Shown piece by piece: positions 52,772 to 63,750 of a stretch of 64,000 nt of DNA. The notes beneath the pieces are model-generated. The model saw only the letters and a list, made by a program, of their open reading frames with translations. It was not told the DNA's origin and ran no database searches. The first letter of the stretch is position 1; the number at the start of each line of letters is the position of its first letter. A program made the translations under genes and the position numbers. The stretch lies in contig JADIZR010000001.1 of the NCBI GenBank assembly GCA_016704655.1, forward strand, positions 186,001 to 250,000, in the 5' to 3' direction. The stretch comes from Pseudomonadota bacterium (GTDB lineage Bacteria > Pseudomonadota > Gammaproteobacteria > Steroidobacterales > Steroidobacteraceae).

Positions 52772-53394
52772 GGCGTGCCGATCCGCAGCAGGCCGGTTTC
52801 GATCTGCGCAAGGCCGGCCTCACGGCAGGCATCGACGAGGCGGGTCGCGGCCCGCTCGCGGGCCCGGTGGTTGCGGCCGCAGTGATCCTCGATCGCACGC
52901 ATCCGATCCGTGGCATCACCGATTCGAAAGTTCTCACGCCCGCCGTGCGTGAAGAACTGGCGCTGCGTATCCAGCAGCGCAGCATTGCCTGCGGGCTCGG
53001 TTGGGCTGACGCCTGCGAAGTTGACGCGCTCAACATCCTGCAGGCGACGATGCTGGCCATGCGCCGCGCCATGCTTGGCCTGGGCTGTGCTCCGGCGCAC
53101 GTGATCGTCGACGGCGATCGTTGCCCGAGCCTCGCGGGCCTGCCGTTCGACTGCAGTATCGAGGCGGTCGTTGCGGGCGACTCCAGCGTCACTTGCGTGG
53201 GAGCGGCGTCGATCCTCGCCAAAGTGGCGCGGGATCGCTTCATGTGCGAGCTCGACGCGCGCTACCCCGGGTACGGTTTTGCCGGGCACAAGGGGTACGG
53301 CACGCCGGAACATCTCGCTGCCCTGCGTCGATTGGGGCCTTCCCCGGTGCACCGGAGGAGCTTCGCGCCGGTACAATCCTGCCTTCCCCGCTGA
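52768..53394 (+). CDS. rnhB: Ribonuclease HII
   Basis: A 208-residue RNase HII that excises ribonucleotides from DNA-RNA hybrids. The catalytic acids are in TAGIDEAGRGPLAGPVVAAAV (DEAGRG) and in VIVDGDRCPS and ASILAKVARDRFM. The C-terminal GYGFAGHKGYGTPEHLAAL is typical of the family. Four-base overlap with lpxB; dnaE starts 19 bases later. Confidence 0.97.
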   Translation: MRRADPQQAGFDLRKAGLTAGIDEAGRGPLAGPVVAAAVILDRTHPIRGITDSKVLTPAVREELALRIQQRSIACGLGWADACEVDALNILQATMLAMRRAMLGLGCAPAHVIVDGDRCPSLAGLPFDCSIEAVVAGDSSVTCVGAASILAKVARDRFMCELDARYPGYGFAGHKGYGTPEHLAALRRLGPSPVHRRSFAPVQSCLPR

Positions 53395-53413
53395 CCGCAG
53401 AAGCCCGCCGTCC

Positions 53414-56400
53414 ATGGCAGCCCGGTTCGTCCATCTCCGCGTTCACACCGAGTACTCGCTCGTCGACGGCGTCGTCCGCATCGAGAGCGATACGTCGGAC
53501 GGGCAGGTCCTGCGCGAAGGTCTCATCGACGCCGTTGCACGCATGCGGATGCCGGCGGTGGCGCTCACCGATCAGGCGAATCTCTTTGCGCTGGTCAAGT
53601 TCTACAAGACCGCGCAGTCGCAAGGCATCAAGCCGCTGATCGGCGTGGATGTGCTGGTGCGCGACGACAACGAGCGCAACGAACCGTCGCGACTGGTGCT
53701 GCTCTGCCAGGACGGGCACGGTTACCTGAATCTCACTCGCCTGGTCACGCGCAGCTACCTCGAAGGGCAGGGCAAGCATGGTCCGACGCTGCACCGCGCG
53801 TGGCTTGATCGCGACACGACACAAGGTCTGATCGCGCTGTCCGGCGCGCGCGAAGGCGACGTCGGCCGCGCGCTGGTCGGCAACCGTGAACCGGAAGCCC
53901 GTGCGGCGCTCGAGACCTGGCTCGAACTGTTCGGTGACCGGTACTACCTGGAACTGCAGCGCACCGGCCGGCCCGGCGAGGAAGACTGCATCGCCGGCTC
54001 GCTGCAGCTGGCAGTCAGATACGGCGTGCCGGTCGTCGCGACCAACGACGTGCGCTTCATCAGGCCTGAGGATTTCGAGGCACACGAAGCCCGTGTCTGC
54101 ATCCACGAAGGCACGATGATCGCGGATCCGTCGCGCCCGCGGCGTTACAGCGAAGAGCAGTACCTGCGCTCGCCCGACGCGATGGCGACGCTGTTTGCCG
54201 ACCTGCCCGAGGCGCTCGAAAATTCCGTCGAAATCGCGCGCCGACTCAACCTCGAAATCCGGCTCGGCAAGCCGTCGCTACCGGCCTATCCCGTGCCCGC
54301 CGGCCAGACGACCGAAGGGCACCTGCGCGCGGAATCGAAGCTCGGCCTCGAGCAGCGCTGGCCGGTAATCGCGACTCAACTCGGCACGCACATCGCGCGT
54401 GACGCATACGAAGGCCGCCTCGCAAGCGAACTCGACGTCATCTGCCAGATGGGATTCGCCGGCTACTTCCTGATCGTCGCGGACTTCATTCGCTGGGCGC
54501 GTGAAAATGGCGTGCCTGTCGGGCCGGGCCGAGGTTCGGGTGCCGGTTCGCTCGTGGCGTATTCGCTCGGCATCACCGACCTCGACCCGCTGCACTACGA
54601 CCTGCTGTTCGAGCGGTTCCTCAATCCCGAGCGCGTGTCGATGCCCGACTTCGACGTCGACTTCTGCATGGAAGGACGCGACCGCGTCATCGACTATGTC
54701 GCGCAGCGTTACGGGCGCGAGCGCGTCTCGCAGATCATCACCTACGGCACCATGGCGGCGAAGGCTGTCGTGCGCGACGTCGCACGCGTGCAGGGACTGA
54801 GCTACGGCTTCGCCGACTCCATCGCCAAGCTGATCCCGTTCGAGCTCGGCATCACGCTCGATGACGCGCTCGACAAGGAAGAAGAGCTGCGCAAGCGCTA
54901 CCGGAACGAAGACGACGTGCGCCAGCTGATCGACATGGCACGCGCGCTCGAAGGCCTGGTGCGCAATGCGGGCACGCACGCGGGTGGCGTCGTCATCGCG
55001 CCCTCGGTGCTCACGGACTTCGCGCCGCTCTACTGCGAAGAGGGCAGCACCAGCGTCGTCACGCAGTTCGACAAGGACGACGTCGAGGCCGCGGGTCTCG
55101 TCAAGTTCGACTTCCTGGGCCTGCGCACGCTGACCATCATCGACTGGGCCGTGCGCACGATCAACGCCGGGCGCGCCGCGTCCGGCGAACCTGCGCTGGA
55201 AATGTCCACGCTGCCGATGAACGACGTGCCGACGTACTCGCTGCTGAAGCGCTGCGAGACGACGGCCGTGTTCCAGCTCGAGTCGCGCGGCATGAAAGAC
55301 CTGATCAAGCGCCTGCAGCCGGACACGTTCGAGGACATCATCGCGCTGGTCGCACTGTTCCGGCCGGGTCCGCTGCAGTCGGGCATGGTCGACGACTTCA
55401 TCGACCGCAAGCACGGCCGCATTGGCGGCGGCATCGATTACCTGCACCCGGATCTGAAGCCCGTCCTGTTCCCGACCTACGGCGTGATCCTGTACCAGGA
55501 GCAGGTCATGCAGATCGCCCAGGTGCTCGCGGGCTACACGCTCGGCGGCGCCGACCTGCTGCGCCGCGCGATGGGCAAGAAGAACGCCGAGGAGATGGCG
55601 CAGCAGCGTTCCATCTTCGTCGCGGGCGCGACCGCACGGGGTGTCGCCGGGAACGTCGCCGCGCACATCTTCGACCTGATGGAAAAGTTTGCCGGGTACG
55701 GCTTCAACAAGTCGCACTCGGCCGCGTACGCCGTGCTCTCGTACCACACGGCGTGGCTGAAGACGCATTACCCGGCCGCGTTCATGGCGGCGGTGCTGTC
55801 GTCGGACATGGACAAGACCGACAAGGTCGTGACGCTCATCGACGAATGCAACCGCATGGGGCTCACGGTCGAGCCGCCGGACGTCAACGCCTCGCAGTAC
55901 ATGTTTACCGTGTCGGGACCGAAGTCGATTCGTTACGGGCTTGGCGCGATCAAGGGCGTGGGGCAGGCGGCGGTCGAGAACATGCTCGAGGAGCGCAACG
56001 CACACGGGCCTTTCCGCGACCTGCGCGACCTCTGCCGCCGGCTCGATCTCAACAAGGTCAATCGTCGCGTGCTGGAGGCGCTGATCCGTTCCGGCGCGGC
56101 CGACTCGATGGGCGGCATGCGTTACCGCTCGACGCTCATGCACCAGTTGCCGGCGGCAATGCAGGCCGCTGACCAGTCGACCCGCGCCCGGGAGGCCGGG
56201 CAGGAGGACCTGTTCGGACTCGCTGAGCCGGTGCCGGCAGCTGCGACAAGGGTTGCGGCCGAGGCTGACGCGAAGGTGATGCAGGAGACGCTGCCTGAGT
56301 GGGGCGAGGCCGTTCGCCTCACAGGCGAACGCGAAACGCTGGGCCTCTATCTCACCGGTCATCCGATCGCCGAATACGAGCGTGAGCTGCGGCCGATCAC

Positions 56401-57004
56401 CAGCGGGCGCATTGCGGACGTTGGCGGGGCGAAGCCGGTCGGTACCGGGGGCGAGGACAAGGGCAACCCATGGCGCACTCCGGGTCGCAACGTCACCGTT
56501 GCCGGGCTGGTGCTGGAGATCCGCAAGCGCGGTGGACGCACCAGCTTCATCCTCGACGATCGCAGTGGCCGGCTCGAGGTCACGATGTTCGAGGACGTCT
56601 ACCAGCAGTTCCGCTCGCTGGTCTCCAAGGACGCGATCCTGGTCGTCGAGGGTGGCCTGCGCTGGGACGACTTCATCGACAATTGGCGCTTGAGCGCGAA
56701 GAAGATCATGGACGTCGACCAGGCACGTGAACAGTTTGCCCGCAACCTCGTTCTGCGCTGGCCGGCTGCCAAGGCAGGGAACGGGGATGCCGGCAGGCTC
56801 GTTGCCGCGCTCGAGCAGGCTCTCAAGCTAAGCCAGGGCGGACGCTGCAACGTCGCCATCCGGTACGCCACGGGCGACGCCGCCGCGATCCTGCAGCTGG
56901 GCGAACAGTGGAAAGTGCGGCCTTCGCGCGAACTCATCGAGCGGCTTGGCAGCCTGGTGGGCCGTGAAGGGGTCGAGCTGTATTACGCCCCGCGCGACTC
57001 CTGA
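53414..57004 (+). CDS. dnaE: DNA polymerase III alpha subunit
   Basis: A 1196-residue C-family replicative polymerase. The PHP domain starts FVHLRVHTEYSLVDGVV. The polymerase active site shows GPGRGSGAGSLVAYSLGITDLDP and the catalytic acids in MPDFDVDFCMEGRD near residue 415. The fingers region has GLVRNAGTHAGGVVI and YGFNKSHSAAYAVLSYHTAWLK. The HhH and OB-fold parts lie near residues 880-1080 (TVAGLVLEIRKRGGRTSFILDD), followed by the tau-binding C-terminal region. The length is close to E. coli DnaE (1160). The ATG at 53414 matches the family start; upstream in-frame codons overlap rnhB and are rejected. Confidence 0.97.
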   Translation: MAARFVHLRVHTEYSLVDGVVRIESDTSDGQVLREGLIDAVARMRMPAVALTDQANLFALVKFYKTAQSQGIKPLIGVDVLVRDDNERNEPSRLVLLCQDGHGYLNLTRLVTRSYLEGQGKHGPTLHRAWLDRDTTQGLIALSGAREGDVGRALVGNREPEARAALETWLELFGDRYYLELQRTGRPGEEDCIAGSLQLAVRYGVPVVATNDVRFIRPEDFEAHEARVCIHEGTMIADPSRPRRYSEEQYLRSPDAMATLFADLPEALENSVEIARRLNLEIRLGKPSLPAYPVPAGQTTEGHLRAESKLGLEQRWPVIATQLGTHIARDAYEGRLASELDVICQMGFAGYFLIVADFIRWARENGVPVGPGRGSGAGSLVAYSLGITDLDPLHYDLLFERFLNPERVSMPDFDVDFCMEGRDRVIDYVAQRYGRERVSQIITYGTMAAKAVVRDVARVQGLSYGFADSIAKLIPFELGITLDDALDKEEELRKRYRNEDDVRQLIDMARALEGLVRNAGTHAGGVVIAPSVLTDFAPLYCEEGSTSVVTQFDKDDVEAAGLVKFDFLGLRTLTIIDWAVRTINAGRAASGEPALEMSTLPMNDVPTYSLLKRCETTAVFQLESRGMKDLIKRLQPDTFEDIIALVALFRPGPLQSGMVDDFIDRKHGRIGGGIDYLHPDLKPVLFPTYGVILYQEQVMQIAQVLAGYTLGGADLLRRAMGKKNAEEMAQQRSIFVAGATARGVAGNVAAHIFDLMEKFAGYGFNKSHSAAYAVLSYHTAWLKTHYPAAFMAAVLSSDMDKTDKVVTLIDECNRMGLTVEPPDVNASQYMFTVSGPKSIRYGLGAIKGVGQAAVENMLEERNAHGPFRDLRDLCRRLDLNKVNRRVLEALIRSGAADSMGGMRYRSTLMHQLPAAMQAADQSTRAREAGQEDLFGLAEPVPAAATRVAAEADAKVMQETLPEWGEAVRLTGERETLGLYLTGHPIAEYERELRPITSGRIADVGGAKPVGTGGEDKGNPWRTPGRNVTVAGLVLEIRKRGGRTSFILDDRSGRLEVTMFEDVYQQFRSLVSKDAILVVEGGLRWDDFIDNWRLSAKKIMDVDQAREQFARNLVLRWPAAKAGNGDAGRLVAALEQALKLSQGGRCNVAIRYATGDAAAILQLGEQWKVRPSRELIERLGSLVGREGVELYYAPRDS

Positions 57005-57097
57005 AGCACGTCCAGCCGCGCCGTGCCGACGGCACTTGCGGTCGTTCCCCGGACCGGTGTAAGAATGGGTCCAAATCAATAACGGCGGGGGCGGCAC

Positions 57098-57559
57098 ATG
57101 GACATGGAAGGTTGGCTCAAGGAGCTCCGGGTGCCGCGCGAAGCGTATCGCGTCGTGTCGCTGTTGCCGCTCGTATACGTCGCGTGGGCCGACGGCAGGA
57201 TCCAGAGGAGCGAGCGCGACCTGATCCTGCACATCGCGCGTGAGCGCGGCATGCTCGACCACGGCGGGGAAGACGCGCTGTCGCGCTGGCTCAGCGAACC
57301 GCCGTCGAAGCAGCAGCTGCAGGCCGACCTTGCAGTCCTCAATGAACTCGCTCGCAGCGACCGCAAGCTGCAGGAAGAGTTCGGCGCCGACGAGGAGCAA
57401 TTGCTGCTCGCGTGGTGCCAGGACGTCGCCGACGCGGCCGGTGGCCTGCTCGGCCTCAAGTCCGCGCGCACCGACGCCGAGAATGCCGCGCTCAAGACCA
57501 TCGTCGGCGCGCTCGACATGCGCAATGCCACGCAATGGCGGGCGGCCCTGCGCAGCTGA
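57098..57559 (+). CDS. TerB-family protein, function unknown
   Basis: A 153-residue all-helical protein with a tellurite-resistance TerB-like pattern: VSLLPLVYVAWADGRIQRSERDLILHIARERGM, with the acidic ADGRIQRSE loop, and a second half ARTDAENAALKTIVGAL. Such proteins are widespread and rarely characterised; many bind metal through the acidic loop. It is inserted between dnaE and accA, which are usually close neighbours in gammaproteobacteria. No signal peptide or membrane segment is evident. Confidence 0.8.
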   Translation: MDMEGWLKELRVPREAYRVVSLLPLVYVAWADGRIQRSERDLILHIARERGMLDHGGEDALSRWLSEPPSKQQLQADLAVLNELARSDRKLQEEFGADEEQLLLAWCQDVADAAGGLLGLKSARTDAENAALKTIVGALDMRNATQWRAALRS

Positions 57560-57667
57560 GCCGGCCGCGCGGGACAACTTTCCAGTCAGGCTGCCGGCGG
57601 GTTTGCGCGGTCGGCGCGTGTCCGGCTGATTTGCGCCCGCGCCGGCCCTCCGGCATCCTTCCGGCCC

Positions 57668-58630
57668 ATGGCATTGAGTTTCCTGGAATTCGAGCAGCCC
57701 ATCGCTGAACTCGAGGCGAAGATCGAAGAGCTGCGCTTCGTCACGTCCGATGCCGAGGTCAACATCGGCGAGGAGATCGCGCGGCTGCGGGCCAAGAGCC
57801 GCGCGCTCACCAACAGCATTTTCGCCAACCTGACGGCGTGGCAGGTCGCACAGCTCGCGCGCCACCCGCAGCGCCCCTACACCCTCGATTACGCGGCTTC
57901 GATCTTCGACGAGTTCCAGGAACTGCACGGTGACCGCATGTATGCGGACGATCTTGCGATCGTCGGCGGTTTCGCGCGACTCGCCGGCCGGCCGGTCATG
58001 CTGATCGGCCACCAGAAGGGCCGCGACACCAAGGAAAGGGTGCGCCGCAACTACGGCATGCCGAAGCCCGAGGGTTACCGCAAGGCGCTGCGGCTGATGC
58101 AGCTCGCCGAGCGCTTCCGCATGCCGCTGATCACCCTGATCGATACCCCGGGGGCCTATCCCGGTGTCGGCTCCGAAGAGCGCAATCAGAGCGGGGCGAT
58201 CGCCCGCAACCTGTTCGAGATGTCCTCGCTGCGCGTACCCGTGATCACTGCCGTCATCGGCGAGGGCGGCTCGGGCGGCGCGCTCGCCATCGGCGTCTGC
58301 GACCGGTTGATCATGCTGCAGTACTCGATCTACTCGGTGATTTCACCGGAAGGCTGCGCGTCCATCCTCTGGAAGAGCGCTGACAAGAAGGAGATCGCGG
58401 CGGATGCCATGGGCATTACGGCGGAGCGTCTCGACAAACTCGGCCTGGTCGATGAAGTTCTGCGTGAGCCGCTCGGCGGGGCTCACCGCGATCCGCAGGA
58501 GATGGCGGATTCGCTCAAGGGAGCGCTGGTGCGTCACCTTGACCAGATGTCGCAGCAGTCGGAGGACGCGCTGCTCCAGCAGCGGTACGAACGCCTGCGC
58601 GGCCAGGGCGTTTATCGCGCGGCCAACTGA
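57668..58630 (+). CDS. accA: Acetyl-CoA carboxylase carboxyltransferase subunit alpha
   Basis: A 320-residue AccA that, with AccD, transfers carboxyl from biotin to acetyl-CoA to give malonyl-CoA. The N-terminal helix FLEFEQPIAELEAKIEELR is followed by RPYTLDYAASIFDEFQELHGDR and the oxyanion-hole motif GEGGSGGALAIGV. YSVISPEGCASILWK and the C-terminal RYERLRGQGVY are typical. Length matches E. coli (319). tilS follows after 31 bases. Confidence 0.97.
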   Translation: MALSFLEFEQPIAELEAKIEELRFVTSDAEVNIGEEIARLRAKSRALTNSIFANLTAWQVAQLARHPQRPYTLDYAASIFDEFQELHGDRMYADDLAIVGGFARLAGRPVMLIGHQKGRDTKERVRRNYGMPKPEGYRKALRLMQLAERFRMPLITLIDTPGAYPGVGSEERNQSGAIARNLFEMSSLRVPVITAVIGEGGSGGALAIGVCDRLIMLQYSIYSVISPEGCASILWKSADKKEIAADAMGITAERLDKLGLVDEVLREPLGGAHRDPQEMADSLKGALVRHLDQMSQQSEDALLQQRYERLRGQGVYRAAN

Positions 58631-58661
58631 CCGGCGCCGCGCCCAGCCGGGCTCGCAGCAC

Positions 58662-59905
58662 GTGTTCACCCTCCACCGCCTGGCGGCAAACCTTGATCTC
58701 CTGTTCGCTGGGGTCCAGGCGGCGGGGCACGAAAAATCTCCAGGACTCTGTATCGCACTCAGCGGCGGGCTCGACTCCACGGTGCTGCTCGTCGCGCTGG
58801 CGCAGCTGGCGAGCGCAGGCAGGATGGCGAGGCGCTTGCGGGCCGTCCACGTTGATCATTCGTTGCATGCCGATTCCGCGCAGTGGGCGCGTGCGTGCCG
58901 TGAGCTGGCGGACTCGCACGGCGTTGCCTGCGACGAAGTCCGGGTCACCGTAAACCTGGATGCGGGCCAGAGTCCGGAGGCTGCAGCTCGCAAGGCTCGT
59001 TATACCGCGCTTGCAGCCCGGCTCGAGCCCGGTGAGGTGCTGCTCACCGCCCATCACGCCGACGACCAGCTCGAGACCATCCTGCTGCAATGGTTGCGCG
59101 GCGGCGGGCTGCGCTCGATCGCGGGCATGGCGCCGGTCGGCCGCTTCGGAGCCGCAGCATGGCACGCGCGGCCGCTGCTCGAATTCACGCGTGACCAACT
59201 CGCTGCGTGGGCCGGCATGCAGGGCCTGTGCTGGCAGGAGGACCCCTCGAACCTCGATCGTCGTTTCGACCGTAATTACCTGCGCCTCGAAGTCCTGCCC
59301 GCGCTGCGGCAGCGCTGGCCCGCGGTCGCTGCGACCGCAGGACGGGTGGCCCAGTACGCCCGCGACGCGCTCGCAGCCGAGGCCGCCTGCGTCGCTGAGG
59401 ACCTCCCGCAGGTCCTGGCGGGCACTGCGATCGAACTCGACGCGCTGCAGTCGCTACCCGAGCCGAGGCGGCGTGCCGTGCTGCGCGCCTGGCTTGCCGG
59501 GCTCGGGCTCCCGCCGGCGTCCGCACGCAACCTGACCGCACCGCAGGTTCTACGATCGCCTTGTCGCCGGACGTCGGCGCTGGACTCAGTCGCGAGCGCC
59601 TGCCGGCGCGGATCGACGTGCGCAGCCGGACCGGTGGCGAGGCATTCCTGCCGGCGGGCGGCGCACATCACCGGCCATTGCGCAAGTGGCTACAGGAGCA
59701 CGATGTGCTGCCGTGGCGCCGCGAGAACCTGCCGCTGCTGTTCGCGGGCGACCGCCTGATCGCCGTGGCAGATCTTGGAGTTGCAGCAGAATTTGCCGCC
59801 CGATCCGCCGAACCATCCTGGCGCATTGCCTGGAACGAGCGTGGCGCGGTGACCGCAGCCGACGTGCTGTCATCGCAGTGGCCAGCACACCCTCCGATCC
59901 GCTAG
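58662..59905 (+). pseudogene. tilS: tRNA(Ile)-lysidine synthase TilS, disrupted in the middle
   Basis: TilS converts C34 of tRNA-Ile(CAU) to lysidine, normally an essential step. The N-terminal N-type ATPase is intact from GTG 58662: CIALSGGLDSTVLLVAL (PP-loop), LTAHHADDQLETILLQWLRGGG, and WQEDPSNLDRRFDRNYLRLEVLPAL. Near 59535 the frame is lost. A short PHRRFYDRL-like piece in a second frame (59536-59562) and the C-terminal domain FLPAGGAHHRPLRKWLQEHDVLPWRRENLPLLFAG in a third frame (to 59905) follow. By comparison with the family, about 30 residues between ARNL and RRFYD are missing, and one base is missing near 59560. This is either a real lesion or an assembly error. Confidence 0.85.
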
Positions 59906-59943
59906 ACTGCGCTCCCGTCGTGCCTCATGCGACGGGGACTCCA

Positions 59944-61589
<1,646 letters not shown>

Positions 61590-61593
<4 letters not shown>

Positions 61594-62420
61594 AGCTCTG
61601 CGGCTTCGAGGTCGGGCACGATCGTCCGTTCTTCCTGATCGCAGGCCCCTGCGTCGTCGAGAGCGAAGGCCTGGTACTGGACATCGCGGGCCGCATGCAG
61701 GAGATCACAGGCGCGCTCGGCATCCCGTACATCTTCAAGGCGAGCTACGACAAGGCGAATCGGTCGTCCGCCACCAGCTTCCGCGGGCCGGGCATCGAGG
61801 AAGGCCTGCGCATCCTGTCGGAAGTGAAACGCCAGTTCGGGCTGCCGGTCCTCACCGACGTGCACGAGGACACCCCGATGGCCGAGGTCGCCTCGGTGGT
61901 CGACGTGCTGCAGACCCCGGCGTTCCTGTGCCGCCAGACCAATTTCATTCTGAGCGCGTCGAGCCAGGGCATACCCGTCAACATCAAGAAGGGCCAGTTC
62001 CTGTCGCCGTGGGAGATGAAGAACGTCATCGACAAGGCGCGGTCCACGGGTAACGAACAGGTGCTGGCCTGCGAGCGCGGCTTCTCGTTCGGCTACAACA
62101 ACCTCGTGTCCGACATGCGTTCGCTTGCCGTGATGCGCGAGTACGCCCCGGTCGTGTTCGACGCCACGCATTCGGTGCAGTTGCCGGGCGGGCAGGGCAG
62201 TGCTTCGGGCGGGCAGCGCGAATTCGTGCCGGTGCTGGCCCGTGCGGCGGTCGCTGCCGGCGTCTCCGGCGTATTCATGGAAACTCATCCCGATCCGGCG
62301 AAGGCGCTTTCGGACGGCCCCAATGCGTGGCCGCTCGACCGCATGCGTTCGCTGCTCGAGGTGATGCAACAGATTGACGCGGCCGTGAAGCAGCGGCCAT
62401 TTGAGGAATCGACCCTATGA
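61590..62420 (+). CDS. kdsA: 3-deoxy-8-phosphooctulonate synthase
   Basis: A 276-residue KDO-8-phosphate synthase that condenses PEP with arabinose-5-phosphate for lipopolysaccharide core. Motifs are FFLIAGPCVVESEGLVLD, FKASYDKANRSSATSFRGPG, VLTDVHEDTPMAEVASVVDVLQTPAFLCRQTNF, FDATHSVQLPGG and GVFMETHPDPAKALSDGPN. Length is normal (E. coli 284). It overlaps pyrG by four bases and eno by four bases (ATGA). Confidence 0.97.
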
Positions 62421-63719
62421 CGACCAGGATCATCGACATCAAGGCGCGGGAAATCATGGATTCGCGTGGCAATCCCACGATCGAGGCGGACGTCTTCGTC
62501 GAGGGCGGCGTGATGGGTCGCGCCGCCGTGCCGTCCGGCGCCTCCACGGGTACGCGTGAAGCCGTCGAGCTGCGCGATGGCGACAAGAAGCGCTACCTGG
62601 GGAAGGGCGTGCTGCAGGCCGTGATCAATGCGAACGGCGAGTTGCGCAATGCGCTGCTCGGCCACGACGTCATGGACCAGCGTGGCATCGACACGAAAAT
62701 GATTGCGCTCGACGCCACCGAAACCAAGTCGCGCCTGGGCGCGAATGCGCTGCTCGCCATTTCGCTGGCCTCGGCGCATGCGGCGGCGCGAGCGTCGAAG
62801 CTGAGCCTGTTCCGACGCCTCGGCGGGCCGGGCCGCAAGGTGATGCCGGTGCCGATGATGAACATCATCAACGGCGGCGCGCACGCGGACAACAGCGTCG
62901 ACATCCAGGAGTTCATGGTGCTGCCGGTGGGCGCCCCGAACTTCAGCGAGGCATTGCGTTACGGCGCCGAGATCTTCCACACGCTGAAGAAGGTGCTGCA
63001 CGAGCGCAAGCTCGCGACGGCCGTCGGCGACGAAGGCGGCTTTGCGCCGGACCTGCCATCGAACGAAGCGGCGCTCGAAACGATCCTCGAGGCGGTCGAG
63101 CGCGCCGGGTTCAAGGCGGGCCGGGACGTGTACCTGGGGCTCGACGTCGCGAGCTCGGAATTCTTCAAGGGTGGCGCGTACTCGCTCGAGTCGGAAGGGC
63201 GCACTTTCAGTCCGGCGCAGTTCGTCGATTACCTCGAAGGCCTGGTCAACCGGTTCCCGATCATCACGGTCGAGGATGGCATGGCTGAAGGCGACTGGGA
63301 CGGCTGGTCGCTGCTGACGCAGCGGCTCGGCAAGCGCATCCAACTGGTAGGCGACGATATTTTCGTGACCAACACCAGGATCCTGCGTGAGGGCATCGCG
63401 CGGGGCGTGGCCAACTCGATCCTGATCAAGCCCAACCAGATCGGCACCCTGACGGAGACGCTCGAGGCGATCGACATGGCGGCCGATGCCGGTTACAGCG
63501 CGGTCGTCTCGCACCGTTCGGGCGAGACCGAGGACAAGCACGATCGCCGACATCGCGGTCGCAACGCGTGCGACGCAGATCAAGACCGGCTCGCTCTGCC
63601 GGTCCGACCGCATCGCCAAGTACAACCAGCTGCTGCGCATCGAGGCCGAGCTCGGCAGCGACGCGTCGTACGCCGGCCGGGAGGCTTTCCCGGTCGCCGT
63701 CGCCGCCAGTGGTGCTTGA
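62417..63719 (+). pseudogene. eno: Enolase, frame broken by one extra base near the C terminus
   Basis: Enolase interconverts 2-phosphoglycerate and PEP. The first 372 codons match the family: IIDIKAREIMDSRGNPTIEADVF, AVPSGASTGTREAVELRD, HADNSVDIQEFMVLPVGA, ITVEDGMAEGDWDGW, LVGDDIFVTNTRIL, SILIKPNQIGTLTETLEAI and SHRSGETED. After GAG GAC at 63530-63535, one extra A (63536 or 63537) shifts the frame; without it the text continues STIADIAVATRATQIKTGSLCRSDRIAKYNQ to the natural end at 63719. Because enolase is normally indispensable and both halves are perfectly conserved, a sequence error is the likeliest cause. Confidence 0.9.
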
Positions 63720-63750
63720 TGCGCGCCGTTTCTGCTAATCTTCCACGCCC

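Noticed and set aside
54278..56362. Open frame of 694 codons on the minus strand opposite dnaE
   Set aside because: It is a shadow of dnaE codon bias, with Arg/His/Val-rich composition and no motifs.
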